The translations under genes and the position numbers were made by a program. The notes below the pieces were generated by a model, which saw nothing but the letters and a program-made list of their open reading frames with translations, had not been told where the DNA came from and ran no database searches. From Cyclobacteriaceae bacterium (GTDB lineage Bacteria > Bacteroidota > Bacteroidia > Cytophagales > Cyclobacteriaceae): a stretch of 7,967 nucleotides of DNA. The stretch is taken from the NCBI GenBank assembly GCA_013140395.1, contig JABFSY010000314.1:1-7967 (forward strand), read 5' to 3'. How positions within the stretch are numbered: position 1 is the stretch's first letter; each line of letters begins with the position of its first letter. Below, piece by piece: positions 1-6,111 of the stretch.

Positions 1-1086
1 GTATTAAATACATCCTGGAATATCTACAACTTCAGGTTGAATTTCGTAAAAACCCTTATCGCTCAGGGACATGAAGTTCATACAGTAGCACCCCACGATG
101 ACTTTACAGAAAAGTTAGTAGAGGTTGGCTGCATTCACCATGACGTGCGCATGGATAGTCGCGGGGCAAATCCAATCAAAGATTCAGCACTTGTGTTTGA
201 GCTATTCTTGATCTATCGAAGAATGAGGCCTGATGTTGTGCTCCATTACACGATCAAGCCAAACATTTACGGCACGTTGGCCGCAGCAATGCTGCGTATT
301 CCAGTTGTTAACAATGTTTGCGGGCTAGGGACAATATTCTTGAAAGACAACTGGGTTTCTAAAATCGCAATTTCTCTTTACAAGTTAGCTTTTCGGTATC
401 CCAAAAAGGTTTTCTTTCAAAACCCGGATGACTTGGCTCTTTTCGTTGATAAGAACATAATTTCAGAGAAAATCACTGATTTACTGCCTGGCTCTGGGAT
501 TGACTTAACCCATTTTACAGCAGCTGATTTCAAACGCAATAAGGAGTTTACCTTCTTGCTTATCTCCCGCTTAATTACCGATAAGGGTATTCTAGAATTC
601 ATCGATGCCGTAAAAAAACTAAAAGCGAGTGGAATGAAGGCCAGATTTCAGATCTTAGGTTCAAAAGATCCAAAACATAAACGTGGGATTCCATTGGACG
701 TTATCGAAGATTGGGTACAGTCATCAACGGTTGAGTATCTGGGAACAACAAAAGATGTCCGGAAGTTTATCGAACAGGCCGATTGCATTGTGCTACCTTC
801 CTACCGCGAGGGAACGCCCAGAACACTGCTTGAGGCGTCAAGTACAGCAAAGCCAATTATTGCAACAGATGTACCGGGTTGCCATAATGTAGTAGACCAC
901 AATTTCAACGGCCTGCTATGCAAGCTTAAAGATTCTGAAGATTTGGCCAACAAGATGTTCCAAATGGCGAATTTTGATGACATCACTCTAAGAAGGCTAG
1001 GGGAAAACGGCAGGCGAAAGATGGAGGAAAAATTTGACGAGAAAATCGTTGTCAATAAATACCTAGCGGTGCTAAAAGAGCTATAG
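1..1086 (+). CDS. GT4-family glycosyltransferase, 5' end outside window
   Basis: This is most of a GT-B fold, GT4 glycosyltransferase that transfers a sugar from a nucleotide-sugar donor onto a lipid-linked or growing glycan on the cytoplasmic face of the membrane. The frame is open from base 1 (VLNTSWNIYNF...), which resembles the N-terminal strand of these enzymes, so the true start lies upstream; the TTG at 37 is not a credible start. 361 residues are visible. The acceptor-side half contains HYTIKPNIYG (about 244-273) and VCGLGTIF. The donor-side half begins near PGSGIDLTHF (about 490) and LLISRLITDKGILEF (about 556). The EX7E signature is REGTPRTLLE, with Glu codons at 808-810 and 832-834, followed by ATDVPG. 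The pattern resembles the CapM/PglA-like subgroup, but donor and acceptor cannot be read from sequence. It lies 103 bases upstream of the export genes, consistent with a capsule/exopolysaccharide locus. Confidence 0.9.
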   Translation, partial: VLNTSWNIYNFRLNFVKTLIAQGHEVHTVAPHDDFTEKLVEVGCIHHDVRMDSRGANPIKDSALVFELFLIYRRMRPDVVLHYTIKPNIYGTLAAAMLRIPVVNNVCGLGTIFLKDNWVSKIAISLYKLAFRYPKKVFFQNPDDLALFVDKNIISEKITDLLPGSGIDLTHFTAADFKRNKEFTFLLISRLITDKGILEFIDAVKKLKASGMKARFQILGSKDPKHKRGIPLDVIEDWVQSSTVEYLGTTKDVRKFIEQADCIVLPSYREGTPRTLLEASSTAKPIIATDVPGCHNVVDHNFNGLLCKLKDSEDLANKMFQMANFDDITLRRLGENGRRKMEEKFDEKIVVNKYLAVLKEL

Positions 1087-1125
1087 CCCGGTATCCCTAA
1101 AAAACAAAAAAGAAAACCATTTAGA

Positions 1126-1144
1126 TCACTTTCCAAATAAGTGA
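1126..1144. repeat. 6-bp inverted repeat in the gap before the export operon
   Basis: TCACTT (1126-1131) and AAGTGA (1139-1144) form a perfect 6-bp dyad around a 7-base spacer. It lies in the 103-base gap after the glycosyltransferase stop. There is no immediate T-run on either strand (the nearest on the + strand begins at 1158), so it is a poor intrinsic terminator. It could be a weak terminator, an operator or chance in AT-rich DNA. The rest of the gap holds an A-rich stretch at 1099-1116 and the promoter-like motif listed separately. Confidence 0.25.
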
Positions 1145-1175
1145 AGGTGTTCATTACTTTTTGCTCAATAATTGC

Positions 1176-1183
1176 TTACTTTG
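1176..1183 (+). promoter_or_regulatory. Possible Bacteroidota -7 element before the export lipoprotein
   Basis: TTACTTTG at 1176-1183 differs at one position from the Bacteroidota -7 consensus TAnnTTTG and lies only 6 bases before the ATG at 1190, leaving almost no leader. A TTTG at 1160-1163 is too close (12-base spacer) to be a normal -33 element, and no TTTG occurs about 19 bases upstream. It is a partial match only. If real, it would make the export operon independent of the glycosyltransferase gene. Confidence 0.25.
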
Positions 1184-1189
1184 ACGCTA

Positions 1190-1963
1190 ATGAAAACGTG
1201 GACTGTGCCAAAAATACTCTGCCTTGTTTTATATCTGTGCATTCTTTCTTCGTGTGGGTCCTATAAGCAGAACATCATGTTTAGATCAACGGATGATGCT
1301 AAACCAGAGGTGTTCAAACGAGAGGCCTCTAGGGCGGAAAAAAACTACGTGATTCAAAAAAACGACTTACTTACTCTAGATGTTTTTACAAACAAGGGAG
1401 AGAGGATCATCGATCCAAACCCAGAACTGACTTCCGCAAATGTAAACCCTAATGCGGGCGAGATTATTGCCATTAATTATTTAGTCGAACTTAATGGAAT
1501 TGTCAAGTTCCCAGTCATTGGTGAGTTGAATGTGGAGGGATTAACACTTCGGCAGGCGGAAGAAGTCGCGCAAAAGGAATATTCAAAGTTCTTCAAGGAG
1601 CCCTTTGTGATCATTAATTTCACCAATAAACGAGTCACTGTAATAGGTGCGCCAGGAGGATTGGTTATCCCATTGACAAATCAGAATACCCGATTGATTG
1701 AAGTACTCGCACTGTCTAAAGGCATTAACAATGACGCGAAGGCAAATAATGTTAAGGTAATTAGAGACGATAAGGTTTACAATGTCGATTTTAGCACCAT
1801 CAAGGGTTTTCAAGAGGGCAACATGATAGTCGAACCCGGGGATGTCGTTTACATTGAGCCTATTCGCAGGCCATTCGTTGAGGGATTGAAAGATAATGCA
1901 ATACTATTTAGCCTTGCCGTCAGTCTGACAACCCTCGTGGTTCTTTTACGCAGTATTCCATGA
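1190..1963 (+). CDS. Wza-like polysaccharide export lipoprotein (Poly_export/SLBB)
   Basis: Predicted outer-membrane polysaccharide export protein of 257 aa, forming the exit channel for capsule/exopolysaccharide together with the inner-membrane co-polymerase encoded next. The ATG at 1190 is preferred over a TTG at 1172 because it gives a compact lipoprotein signal: MKTW, a hydrophobic stretch at 9-19, and lipobox LSSC with the lipidated Cys at 22. Residues about 50-145 match the polysaccharide export domain (YVIQKNDLLTL near the start, then VKFPVIGELNVEGLTLRQAE, then FVIINF). An SLBB-type domain follows (about 148-225: VTVIGAPGG, then IEVLALSKGI, ending EPGDVVYIEP). A hydrophobic C-terminal helix (about 237-254) is in the position of the Wza membrane-spanning helix. 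The length is typical of Bacteroidota members, shorter than E. coli Wza. The next gene starts 13 bases after the stop. Confidence 0.92.
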   Translation: MKTWTVPKILCLVLYLCILSSCGSYKQNIMFRSTDDAKPEVFKREASRAEKNYVIQKNDLLTLDVFTNKGERIIDPNPELTSANVNPNAGEIIAINYLVELNGIVKFPVIGELNVEGLTLRQAEEVAQKEYSKFFKEPFVIINFTNKRVTVIGAPGGLVIPLTNQNTRLIEVLALSKGINNDAKANNVKVIRDDKVYNVDFSTIKGFQEGNMIVEPGDVVYIEPIRRPFVEGLKDNAILFSLAVSLTTLVVLLRSIP

Positions 1964-1976
1964 TTGAATAGAAAAG

Positions 1977-2876
1977 TTGGAAAATCGAACGCCTATAAAC
2001 AACTCACCTCTTGACGGGATTGATCTCGACAAACTCCAATCTGTTGTTCGAAAAAACAAGTGGTGGATTTTATTCTTTTTTATTGTCTGCAACTCAGCTG
2101 CCTATTTATACATTCGATGGACCAAGGATTTATTTGAGTCAGAATCCGAGATGAAGTTGGAGATCAAGAAAGACGCAACCGATCTGGGGTTAAAAAATAT
2201 TGTGGAAGACCAAAACTTGAATTTAATCTCCGGTGAAATTGAGCAGATCAAATCCAAGGTCTTCTTTAGCAGGTTAGTTGACTCACTTGACATAGGCACA
2301 AGCTACTATAGCATAGGCAATGTGCTGACAGACGAAATGTATCAGCGCTCTCCTTTCGTAGTAACGAGCGAGGGAGATGCATCCCCGCTGCTTGACAAAA
2401 ATGTGTATATCAACATTATTGATCAATCTACATTCAAAATCAAAACCGACCCAGATGGTGAGTACGTGGACAAAAAGTTTAATGAGGTCTTCGGCTTAAA
2501 TGGTGCAAATGTTATCATTCGCCCAAGTAAGTATTTTGAAATTAGTGACAATAAATATTTTTTTGTGATCCATAGCAAAGGATCACTTATCTCCTACTTA
2601 GCAAAGAATATTTCAGTATCGCCACTCAACTTTAATGCCAACACTATTCGAGTTGCCTTTAAAGATCACAATTCGAAGAAAGCTTACGACATCGTCAATA
2701 AAATTGACTCACTCTATATCTTCTACAGTAGCGAACAAAAAAATCTTGCCAACCGCCAAAAAATAGGATGGCTAACAATGAGCTCGATCAAGTCGAGAAG
2801 AGAATGCAGAATTTTGAAAATTATTTTGAAAATTTTACTCTACAAAACAAAAGCAGTGACTTATCACAAGATCTAG
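1977..2876 (+). CDS. N-terminal part of Wzc-like co-polymerase/BY kinase (frameshifted)
   Basis: This is the Wzz/chain-length-determinant part of a bacterial tyrosine kinase, anchored in the inner membrane with a large periplasmic region. The start is TTG at 1977: the frame has a stop at 1965-1967 and the first in-frame ATG falls after the first membrane helix. A weak GAAAAG lies just upstream. Residues 15-28 (DLDKLQSVVRKNKW) precede TM1 (about 29-47), a normal Wzz-type start. The periplasmic part continues to EQKNLANRQKIGWL (ending at 2774, residue 266). The last 33 residues (TMSSIKSRREC...) do not look like the family, while the expected continuation NNELDQVEKRM is in the -1 frame (next entry). 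Read alone, the product ends inside the periplasmic coiled coil and lacks TM2 and the kinase. It would be non-functional as a kinase unless frame is restored. Confidence 0.85.
   Translation: MENRTPINNSPLDGIDLDKLQSVVRKNKWWILFFFIVCNSAAYLYIRWTKDLFESESEMKLEIKKDATDLGLKNIVEDQNLNLISGEIEQIKSKVFFSRLVDSLDIGTSYYSIGNVLTDEMYQRSPFVVTSEGDASPLLDKNVYINIIDQSTFKIKTDPDGEYVDKKFNEVFGLNGANVIIRPSKYFEISDNKYFFVIHSKGSLISYLAKNISVSPLNFNANTIRVAFKDHNSKKAYDIVNKIDSLYIFYSSEQKNLANRQKIGWLTMSSIKSRRECRILKIILKILLYKTKAVTYHKI
2732..2876 (+). other. Frame break within the BY-kinase gene
   Basis: The two kinase ORFs are both open between a stop at 2729-2731 in the downstream frame and the stop at 2874-2876 in the upstream frame, so the shift must lie here. 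Family-like sequence (KIGWL then NNELDQVEKR) puts it at about 2774: restoring one A to give cta-aac-aat joins 266 and 505 residues into about 771 aa, normal for a Bacteroidota Wzc-type kinase. The zone contains A7 at 2737-2743 and A6 at 2758-2763. Explanations are a one-base deletion (pseudogene or phase-variable allele), a sequencing/assembly error, or less likely -1 recoding. The flanking genes are intact and the kinase motifs undecayed, favouring an error or a very recent change. Confidence 0.85.
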
Positions 2877-4291
2877 AGCGAACCATTGTTGCCATCAATG
2901 CGACAGATTCCGCTCGTTTTCAACTGACAAAGAAGATTGGACAACTTAATAGTGTTATCGAACAAATCAACGACAACAAACTTCCTTTTTCATTGCAACA
3001 ACAACGATTTTTACCGGAGTATGTAAACAGGAAATTAGAAGACTTTAACAAATTACAACAAGACCGTGATCGATTGGCTCTGGCCTACAATGAAAACACG
3101 TTTGCGTTTCGACAAAAAGAGAAAGAGGTGTCGTTAGCCAAAGAAACAATCTTCAAGCAATTGACTGAATTAAAAAGCGATTGGCTTAAGACATTGGCGG
3201 AGCTCCGACAAAGCAAGGAAAATCTGGAAAAAGGGTTTGCCACTATGCCCGACAAGAATACACAGTATTCCAAAAACCAACGATTTTATAAGCTTTATGA
3301 AGAATTCTATCTTTCGATGATGCAGTCCAAAGCGCAATTTGAAATTGCACAGGCTGGCAATGTGCCTGATTTCAAGATTCTCTCACCGGCATCCCTTCCA
3401 ATAGTTCCCATTTCACCAAAAAAATTGTTGATTTTGGGAATTGGGTTGGTTGCAAGTTTTGTCGTCAATTTCTTTTTTCTTGGAATCTCCTATTTGCTAA
3501 ACAACAAAATTACCAGCGCACAAGAAGTTGAAAAATCAATTCATGTGCCGCTTCTTGGGGTAATTCCTACCTCTCACCGAAAATCAAATTCACTGTTTCA
3601 TGTTGTGGATAATCCAAAATCAATGGTCAGTGAATCTTTCCGATCCCTTCGAACGAACTTGGACTTTTTTACCATTGGAGGTCATAAAAAAATTATCACC
3701 GTTACATCGACCATTTCGGGAGAGGGGAAATCTTTCCTCGCCACAAATCTGGGTGGCGTACTTTCAATGTCTAAGAAAAAAGTTCTGTTGATAGATTTGG
3801 ACATGAGAAAGCAAAAAAATGAAAGCTCCATGCTTGCGCTTGATCCATCGAAAGGGATAAGTACAACGTTAATTAAGAAAACTACCTGGGCCGAATGTAT
3901 TCAATCAACTGGCCTAGAGAATCTTGATTTCCTTCCAGCGGGTCCTCATCCTCCCAATCCTTCTGAGTTACTTCTAAACGGAGAGTTTACAAATTTACTG
4001 GAAGAGCTAAAAGAAGCCTACGACTTTATTGTTATAGATACCCCACCCGTTGGGTTAGTCACAGACGGAATTATGGCGATGAAACGTGCTGACTTATCTA
4101 TTTATGTACTGCGCGCAAACTATTCGAAAAAGGAATTTGTCAACACCTTAAATAGAATTTCTAGCATTCATAAACTGACCAATTTAGCAGTTGTCTTAAA
4201 TGCACTGCCGACTACCGGAAAAACGTATGGCTATGGCTATTATGAAGATAAGCCTAAACGGAAAGGCTGGAGAGATTTAGTAAAAATATAG
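2768..4291 (+). CDS. C-terminal part of Wzc-like co-polymerase with BY tyrosine kinase domain
   Basis: This carries the rest of the co-polymerase and the complete cytoplasmic kinase. Residues 1-195 are periplasmic coiled coil rich in Gln, Glu and Lys, with a GNVR-like end (RFYKLYEEFY at 172-181, then LSPASLPIVPISPKK). TM2 is about 219-243. The kinase has the EX2RX2R oligomerisation motif (E289, R292, R295), Walker A SGEGKS (317-322, K321), Walker A' LLIDLDMR (340-347; D343, D345) and Walker B FIVIDTPP (420-427). A Tyr cluster YGYGYY (487-492) near the C-terminus is the probable autophosphorylation site. In the family, trans-phosphorylation of this tail between ring subunits controls oligomerisation and polymer export. 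The ATG at 2768 is probably an internal Met codon, not a real start, because the protein would lack TM1. The stop TAG overlaps the phosphatase GTG. About 505 of 507 residues belong to the intact protein. Confidence 0.88.
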   Translation: MANNELDQVEKRMQNFENYFENFTLQNKSSDLSQDLERTIVAINATDSARFQLTKKIGQLNSVIEQINDNKLPFSLQQQRFLPEYVNRKLEDFNKLQQDRDRLALAYNENTFAFRQKEKEVSLAKETIFKQLTELKSDWLKTLAELRQSKENLEKGFATMPDKNTQYSKNQRFYKLYEEFYLSMMQSKAQFEIAQAGNVPDFKILSPASLPIVPISPKKLLILGIGLVASFVVNFFFLGISYLLNNKITSAQEVEKSIHVPLLGVIPTSHRKSNSLFHVVDNPKSMVSESFRSLRTNLDFFTIGGHKKIITVTSTISGEGKSFLATNLGGVLSMSKKKVLLIDLDMRKQKNESSMLALDPSKGISTTLIKKTTWAECIQSTGLENLDFLPAGPHPPNPSELLLNGEFTNLLEELKEAYDFIVIDTPPVGLVTDGIMAMKRADLSIYVLRANYSKKEFVNTLNRISSIHKLTNLAVVLNALPTTGKTYGYGYYEDKPKRKGWRDLVKI

Positions 4292-5013
4292 TGTTCTCGC
4301 TTTTCAACAAAAAAACTGAAGTTCCAAAAATTCCACTCAAAGTGGATATACATTCACATCTTCTTGCAGGATTAGATGATGGAGTAAAGAGCTTGGAAGA
4401 AGCGATAGACGTAATTAACGATCTTGTGGAAATGGGGTTTGAGAAATTGGTTACCACCCCTCATGTTATGAATGACACATATCGAAACGAACCAACCGGT
4501 ATACAAAATGGATTAACAGAGCTAGAACAGCATTTAGCAAACAACGGGATCAACATCGAGTTGCAAGCGGCTGCCGAATATTATCTGGACGAGTTTCTTT
4601 ACGCACGAATAATCAATAAAGAATCGCTGCTTACTTTTGGAGACAAGTACTTACTTTTTGAAACCAACTTCATAAGCGAGCCTTTGCAAATGAAAGAATT
4701 CATTTTTCAAGCTTCCTCGCAGGGATATCGCTTGGTACTCGCCCACCCCGAACGATATGGCTATATGACCATGGAGAAAGCTGAAGACCTAAGAAATAGA
4801 GGCGTATTTTTTCAATTAAACTCTCTTTCCATCGGTGGTATGTATTCAAAATCGGTTCGGAAAATGGCGCTTCAATTAATCGACAAAGGATGGGTCGATT
4901 TCTTGGGGAGCGATTGTCATAATCCAGTACAGTCAAAAATATTGAAGGCATTGCAAAAAAACAAGCATTATCAAAGAGCATGTTCCCTTTCGTTACTGAA
5001 CAATACCCTTTAG
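4291..5013 (+). CDS. CpsB/YwqE-like PHP tyrosine-protein phosphatase
   Basis: Predicted metal-dependent (Mn-type) protein-tyrosine phosphatase of the PHP superfamily, 240 aa, cytoplasmic, expected to remove phosphate from the Tyr tail of the kinase encoded just upstream. Visible metal-site motifs are DIHSHLL..LDDG (D19, H21, H23), TTPH (H58), E96 in AAAEYYLDE, LAHPERY (H152, E154) and GSDCHN (D208, H210), giving the full PHP ligand set in order. The length matches the family (about 240-255 aa). The start is GTG at 4291, overlapping the kinase stop as TAGTG; the first in-frame ATG (codon 48) would remove the DxHxH motif, so GTG is well supported. The overlap implies translational coupling of kinase and phosphatase. 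The family is clear and the substrate is inferred from neighbours. Confidence 0.92.
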   Translation: MFSLFNKKTEVPKIPLKVDIHSHLLAGLDDGVKSLEEAIDVINDLVEMGFEKLVTTPHVMNDTYRNEPTGIQNGLTELEQHLANNGINIELQAAAEYYLDEFLYARIINKESLLTFGDKYLLFETNFISEPLQMKEFIFQASSQGYRLVLAHPERYGYMTMEKAEDLRNRGVFFQLNSLSIGGMYSKSVRKMALQLIDKGWVDFLGSDCHNPVQSKILKALQKNKHYQRACSLSLLNNTL

Positions 5014-5017
5014 TACT

Positions 5018-6004
5018 ATGATCGTTATTACCGGTGGTAATGGGTTGATTGGCTCCGCGATTGCACAGCGACTACTCTCTGAAGGCGTTTCTCTGAGCGG
5101 CTTAAAAAGAGAATCCAGTGACATGCGTTTAACCGACCCATCCGTTCAACAAATTGAATGGAAAACCGGGGATGTCCTAGACGTAAGTTCTTTGAATGAA
5201 TGTTTTAGAAATGCCTCTGTTGTCATTCATACTGCGGCAAAGGTTTCATTCGACCCCAAAGAAAAAAGAGAGCTGTTTCAGGTAAATGTAGAGGGCACAA
5301 AAAATGTAGTAAATGCTTGCCTTGCCAACGGAGTGAAGAAATTGATTCATATTAGTTCTGTTGCTGCACTCGGTCGCCAGAAGGGAATCTCCCTTATTGA
5401 TGAAACAAATAAATGGGAAGAAAGCCCTTTTAACTCTTCTTATGCGAAATCAAAATATTTGGCAGAGTTGGAGATCTACAGAGGGATAGAAGAAGGCCTT
5501 CCTGCTTCTATCGTAAACCCATCTTTGGTCCTTGGCCGAGGCGATTGGGAAAAGAGCAGTTCGAAACTCTTTCAATATGTTTGGAAGGAGAATATGTTTT
5601 ATAGCAACGGTCAATGCAATTATGTAGATGTGCGAGATGTGGTCGAGATTGTATTCAAGTTATTGAATGAAACTTTCTTAGCCCACCGTTTTATTGCAAG
5701 TGGTGGAGTAATCACCTACAAAGACTTGTTCGAAAAAATAGCTTTACGTCTCCAGAAAAAAGCACCCTCGATAAAAGTCAATCCCTTTCTTGTCAATGCA
5801 ATTGCGACACTTGAAGAAATGAAAAGTTGGCTATTCAACACACACCCATTGGTTACTCGAGAATCCGTCAAGTCTACCAGCGAAAAATTTACTTTTTCAA
5901 ATCAAAAATCAATTTACGATTTGGGTATCAAGTACTATCCGCTAGACAAAACAATTGATTACTGCTGCGAGTATTATTTGAGCACTTATAGCACAAACAA
6001 ATAA
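5018..6004 (+). CDS. NAD(P)-dependent epimerase/reductase, extended SDR family
   Basis: Extended short-chain dehydrogenase/reductase, 328 aa, cytoplasmic. The N-terminal Rossmann motif is TGGNGLIG (T5-G12, TGxxGxxG). GDVLD (51-55) and HTAAKV (71-76) lie in the nucleotide-binding half. NVEGTKNVV (90-98) and HISSVAALG (111-119) lead to the catalytic Y142xxxK146 in SSYAKSK, with S113/S114 as probable catalytic Ser. NPSLVLGRGDW (167-177) and YVDVRDVVE (202-210) are typical of the dihydroflavonol-reductase-like/aldehyde-reductase-like branch rather than a well-defined nucleotide-sugar epimerase, so the substrate is unknown. The ATG at 5018 is 4 bases after the phosphatase stop, so the gene is co-transcribed with the polysaccharide genes. 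It could modify a sugar for the polymer. It could equally be a housekeeping reductase functionally tied to the downstream TPR/comA unit. Confidence 0.85.
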   Translation: MIVITGGNGLIGSAIAQRLLSEGVSLSGLKRESSDMRLTDPSVQQIEWKTGDVLDVSSLNECFRNASVVIHTAAKVSFDPKEKRELFQVNVEGTKNVVNACLANGVKKLIHISSVAALGRQKGISLIDETNKWEESPFNSSYAKSKYLAELEIYRGIEEGLPASIVNPSLVLGRGDWEKSSSKLFQYVWKENMFYSNGQCNYVDVRDVVEIVFKLLNETFLAHRFIASGGVITYKDLFEKIALRLQKKAPSIKVNPFLVNAIATLEEMKSWLFNTHPLVTRESVKSTSEKFTFSNQKSIYDLGIKYYPLDKTIDYCCEYYLSTYSTNK

Positions 6005-6053
6005 CAAACACAACTTGTTGATTACTTTTAATTGCAGGAACTTTGCAAGAATT

Positions 6054-6100
6054 GTAAGGTAAAATTGTTACTGCTGAAAATTTTCCTTACTTTAGGAAAA
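6054..6100. repeat. Two overlapping, mutually exclusive inverted repeats before the TPR gene
   Basis: Hairpin A pairs GTAAGG (6054-6059) plus AAAATT (6061-6066) with AATTTTCCTTAC (6079-6090): 12 bp with one bulged T at 6060 and a 12-base loop. Hairpin B pairs TTTTCC (6081-6086) with GGAAAA (6095-6100), 6 bp with an 8-base loop that exactly equals the -7-like TTACTTTA. Both use TTTTCC, so only one can form. No T-run follows, so this is not a standard terminator. It could be an operator around the promoter. The AT-rich setting makes chance quite possible. Confidence 0.35.
6065..6094 (+). promoter_or_regulatory. Candidate Bacteroidota promoter for the TPR-comA unit
   Basis: A TTG at 6065-6067 is followed after 19 bases by TTACTTTA at 6087-6094, close to the Bacteroidota primary sigma pattern (TTTG or TTG, about 19 bases, TAnnTTTG), with mismatches in the -7 box. 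The ATG at 6112 is 17 bases further, giving a short leader as is common in this phylum. The 107-base gap before 6112 is the largest in the window after the 1190 operon begins, which supports a separate transcription start. Confidence 0.4.
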
Positions 6101-6111
6101 CCTTTCGACCG

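Noticed and set aside
37..1086. Glycosyltransferase starting at TTG 37
   Set aside because: The frame is open to base 1 and the upstream residues fit the N-terminus of the family, so the gene simply enters from outside the window.
801..1154. 117-codon minus-strand ORF
   Set aside because: It lies opposite the conserved EX7E region of the glycosyltransferase, has no recognisable domain and a shadow-like Ser/Leu/Phe-rich composition.
1172..1189. Six-codon N-terminal extension of the export lipoprotein from TTG 1172
   Set aside because: The ATG at 1190 gives a standard lipoprotein signal with Cys at 22; the extension overlaps the promoter-like motif and adds nothing recognisable.
2768..4291. 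Deliberately separate kinase protein paired with a membrane adaptor, as in Firmicutes CapA/CapB
   Set aside because: In the split type the break falls after TM2, next to the kinase domain. Here it falls inside the periplasmic coiled coil, so it does not match that architecture.
6003..6048. Short inverted repeats (AACAA/TTGTT and TTGCA/TGCAA) after the epimerase stop as a terminator
   Set aside because: Stems are only 5 bp and AT-rich, with no adjacent T-run; not enough to call a terminator.
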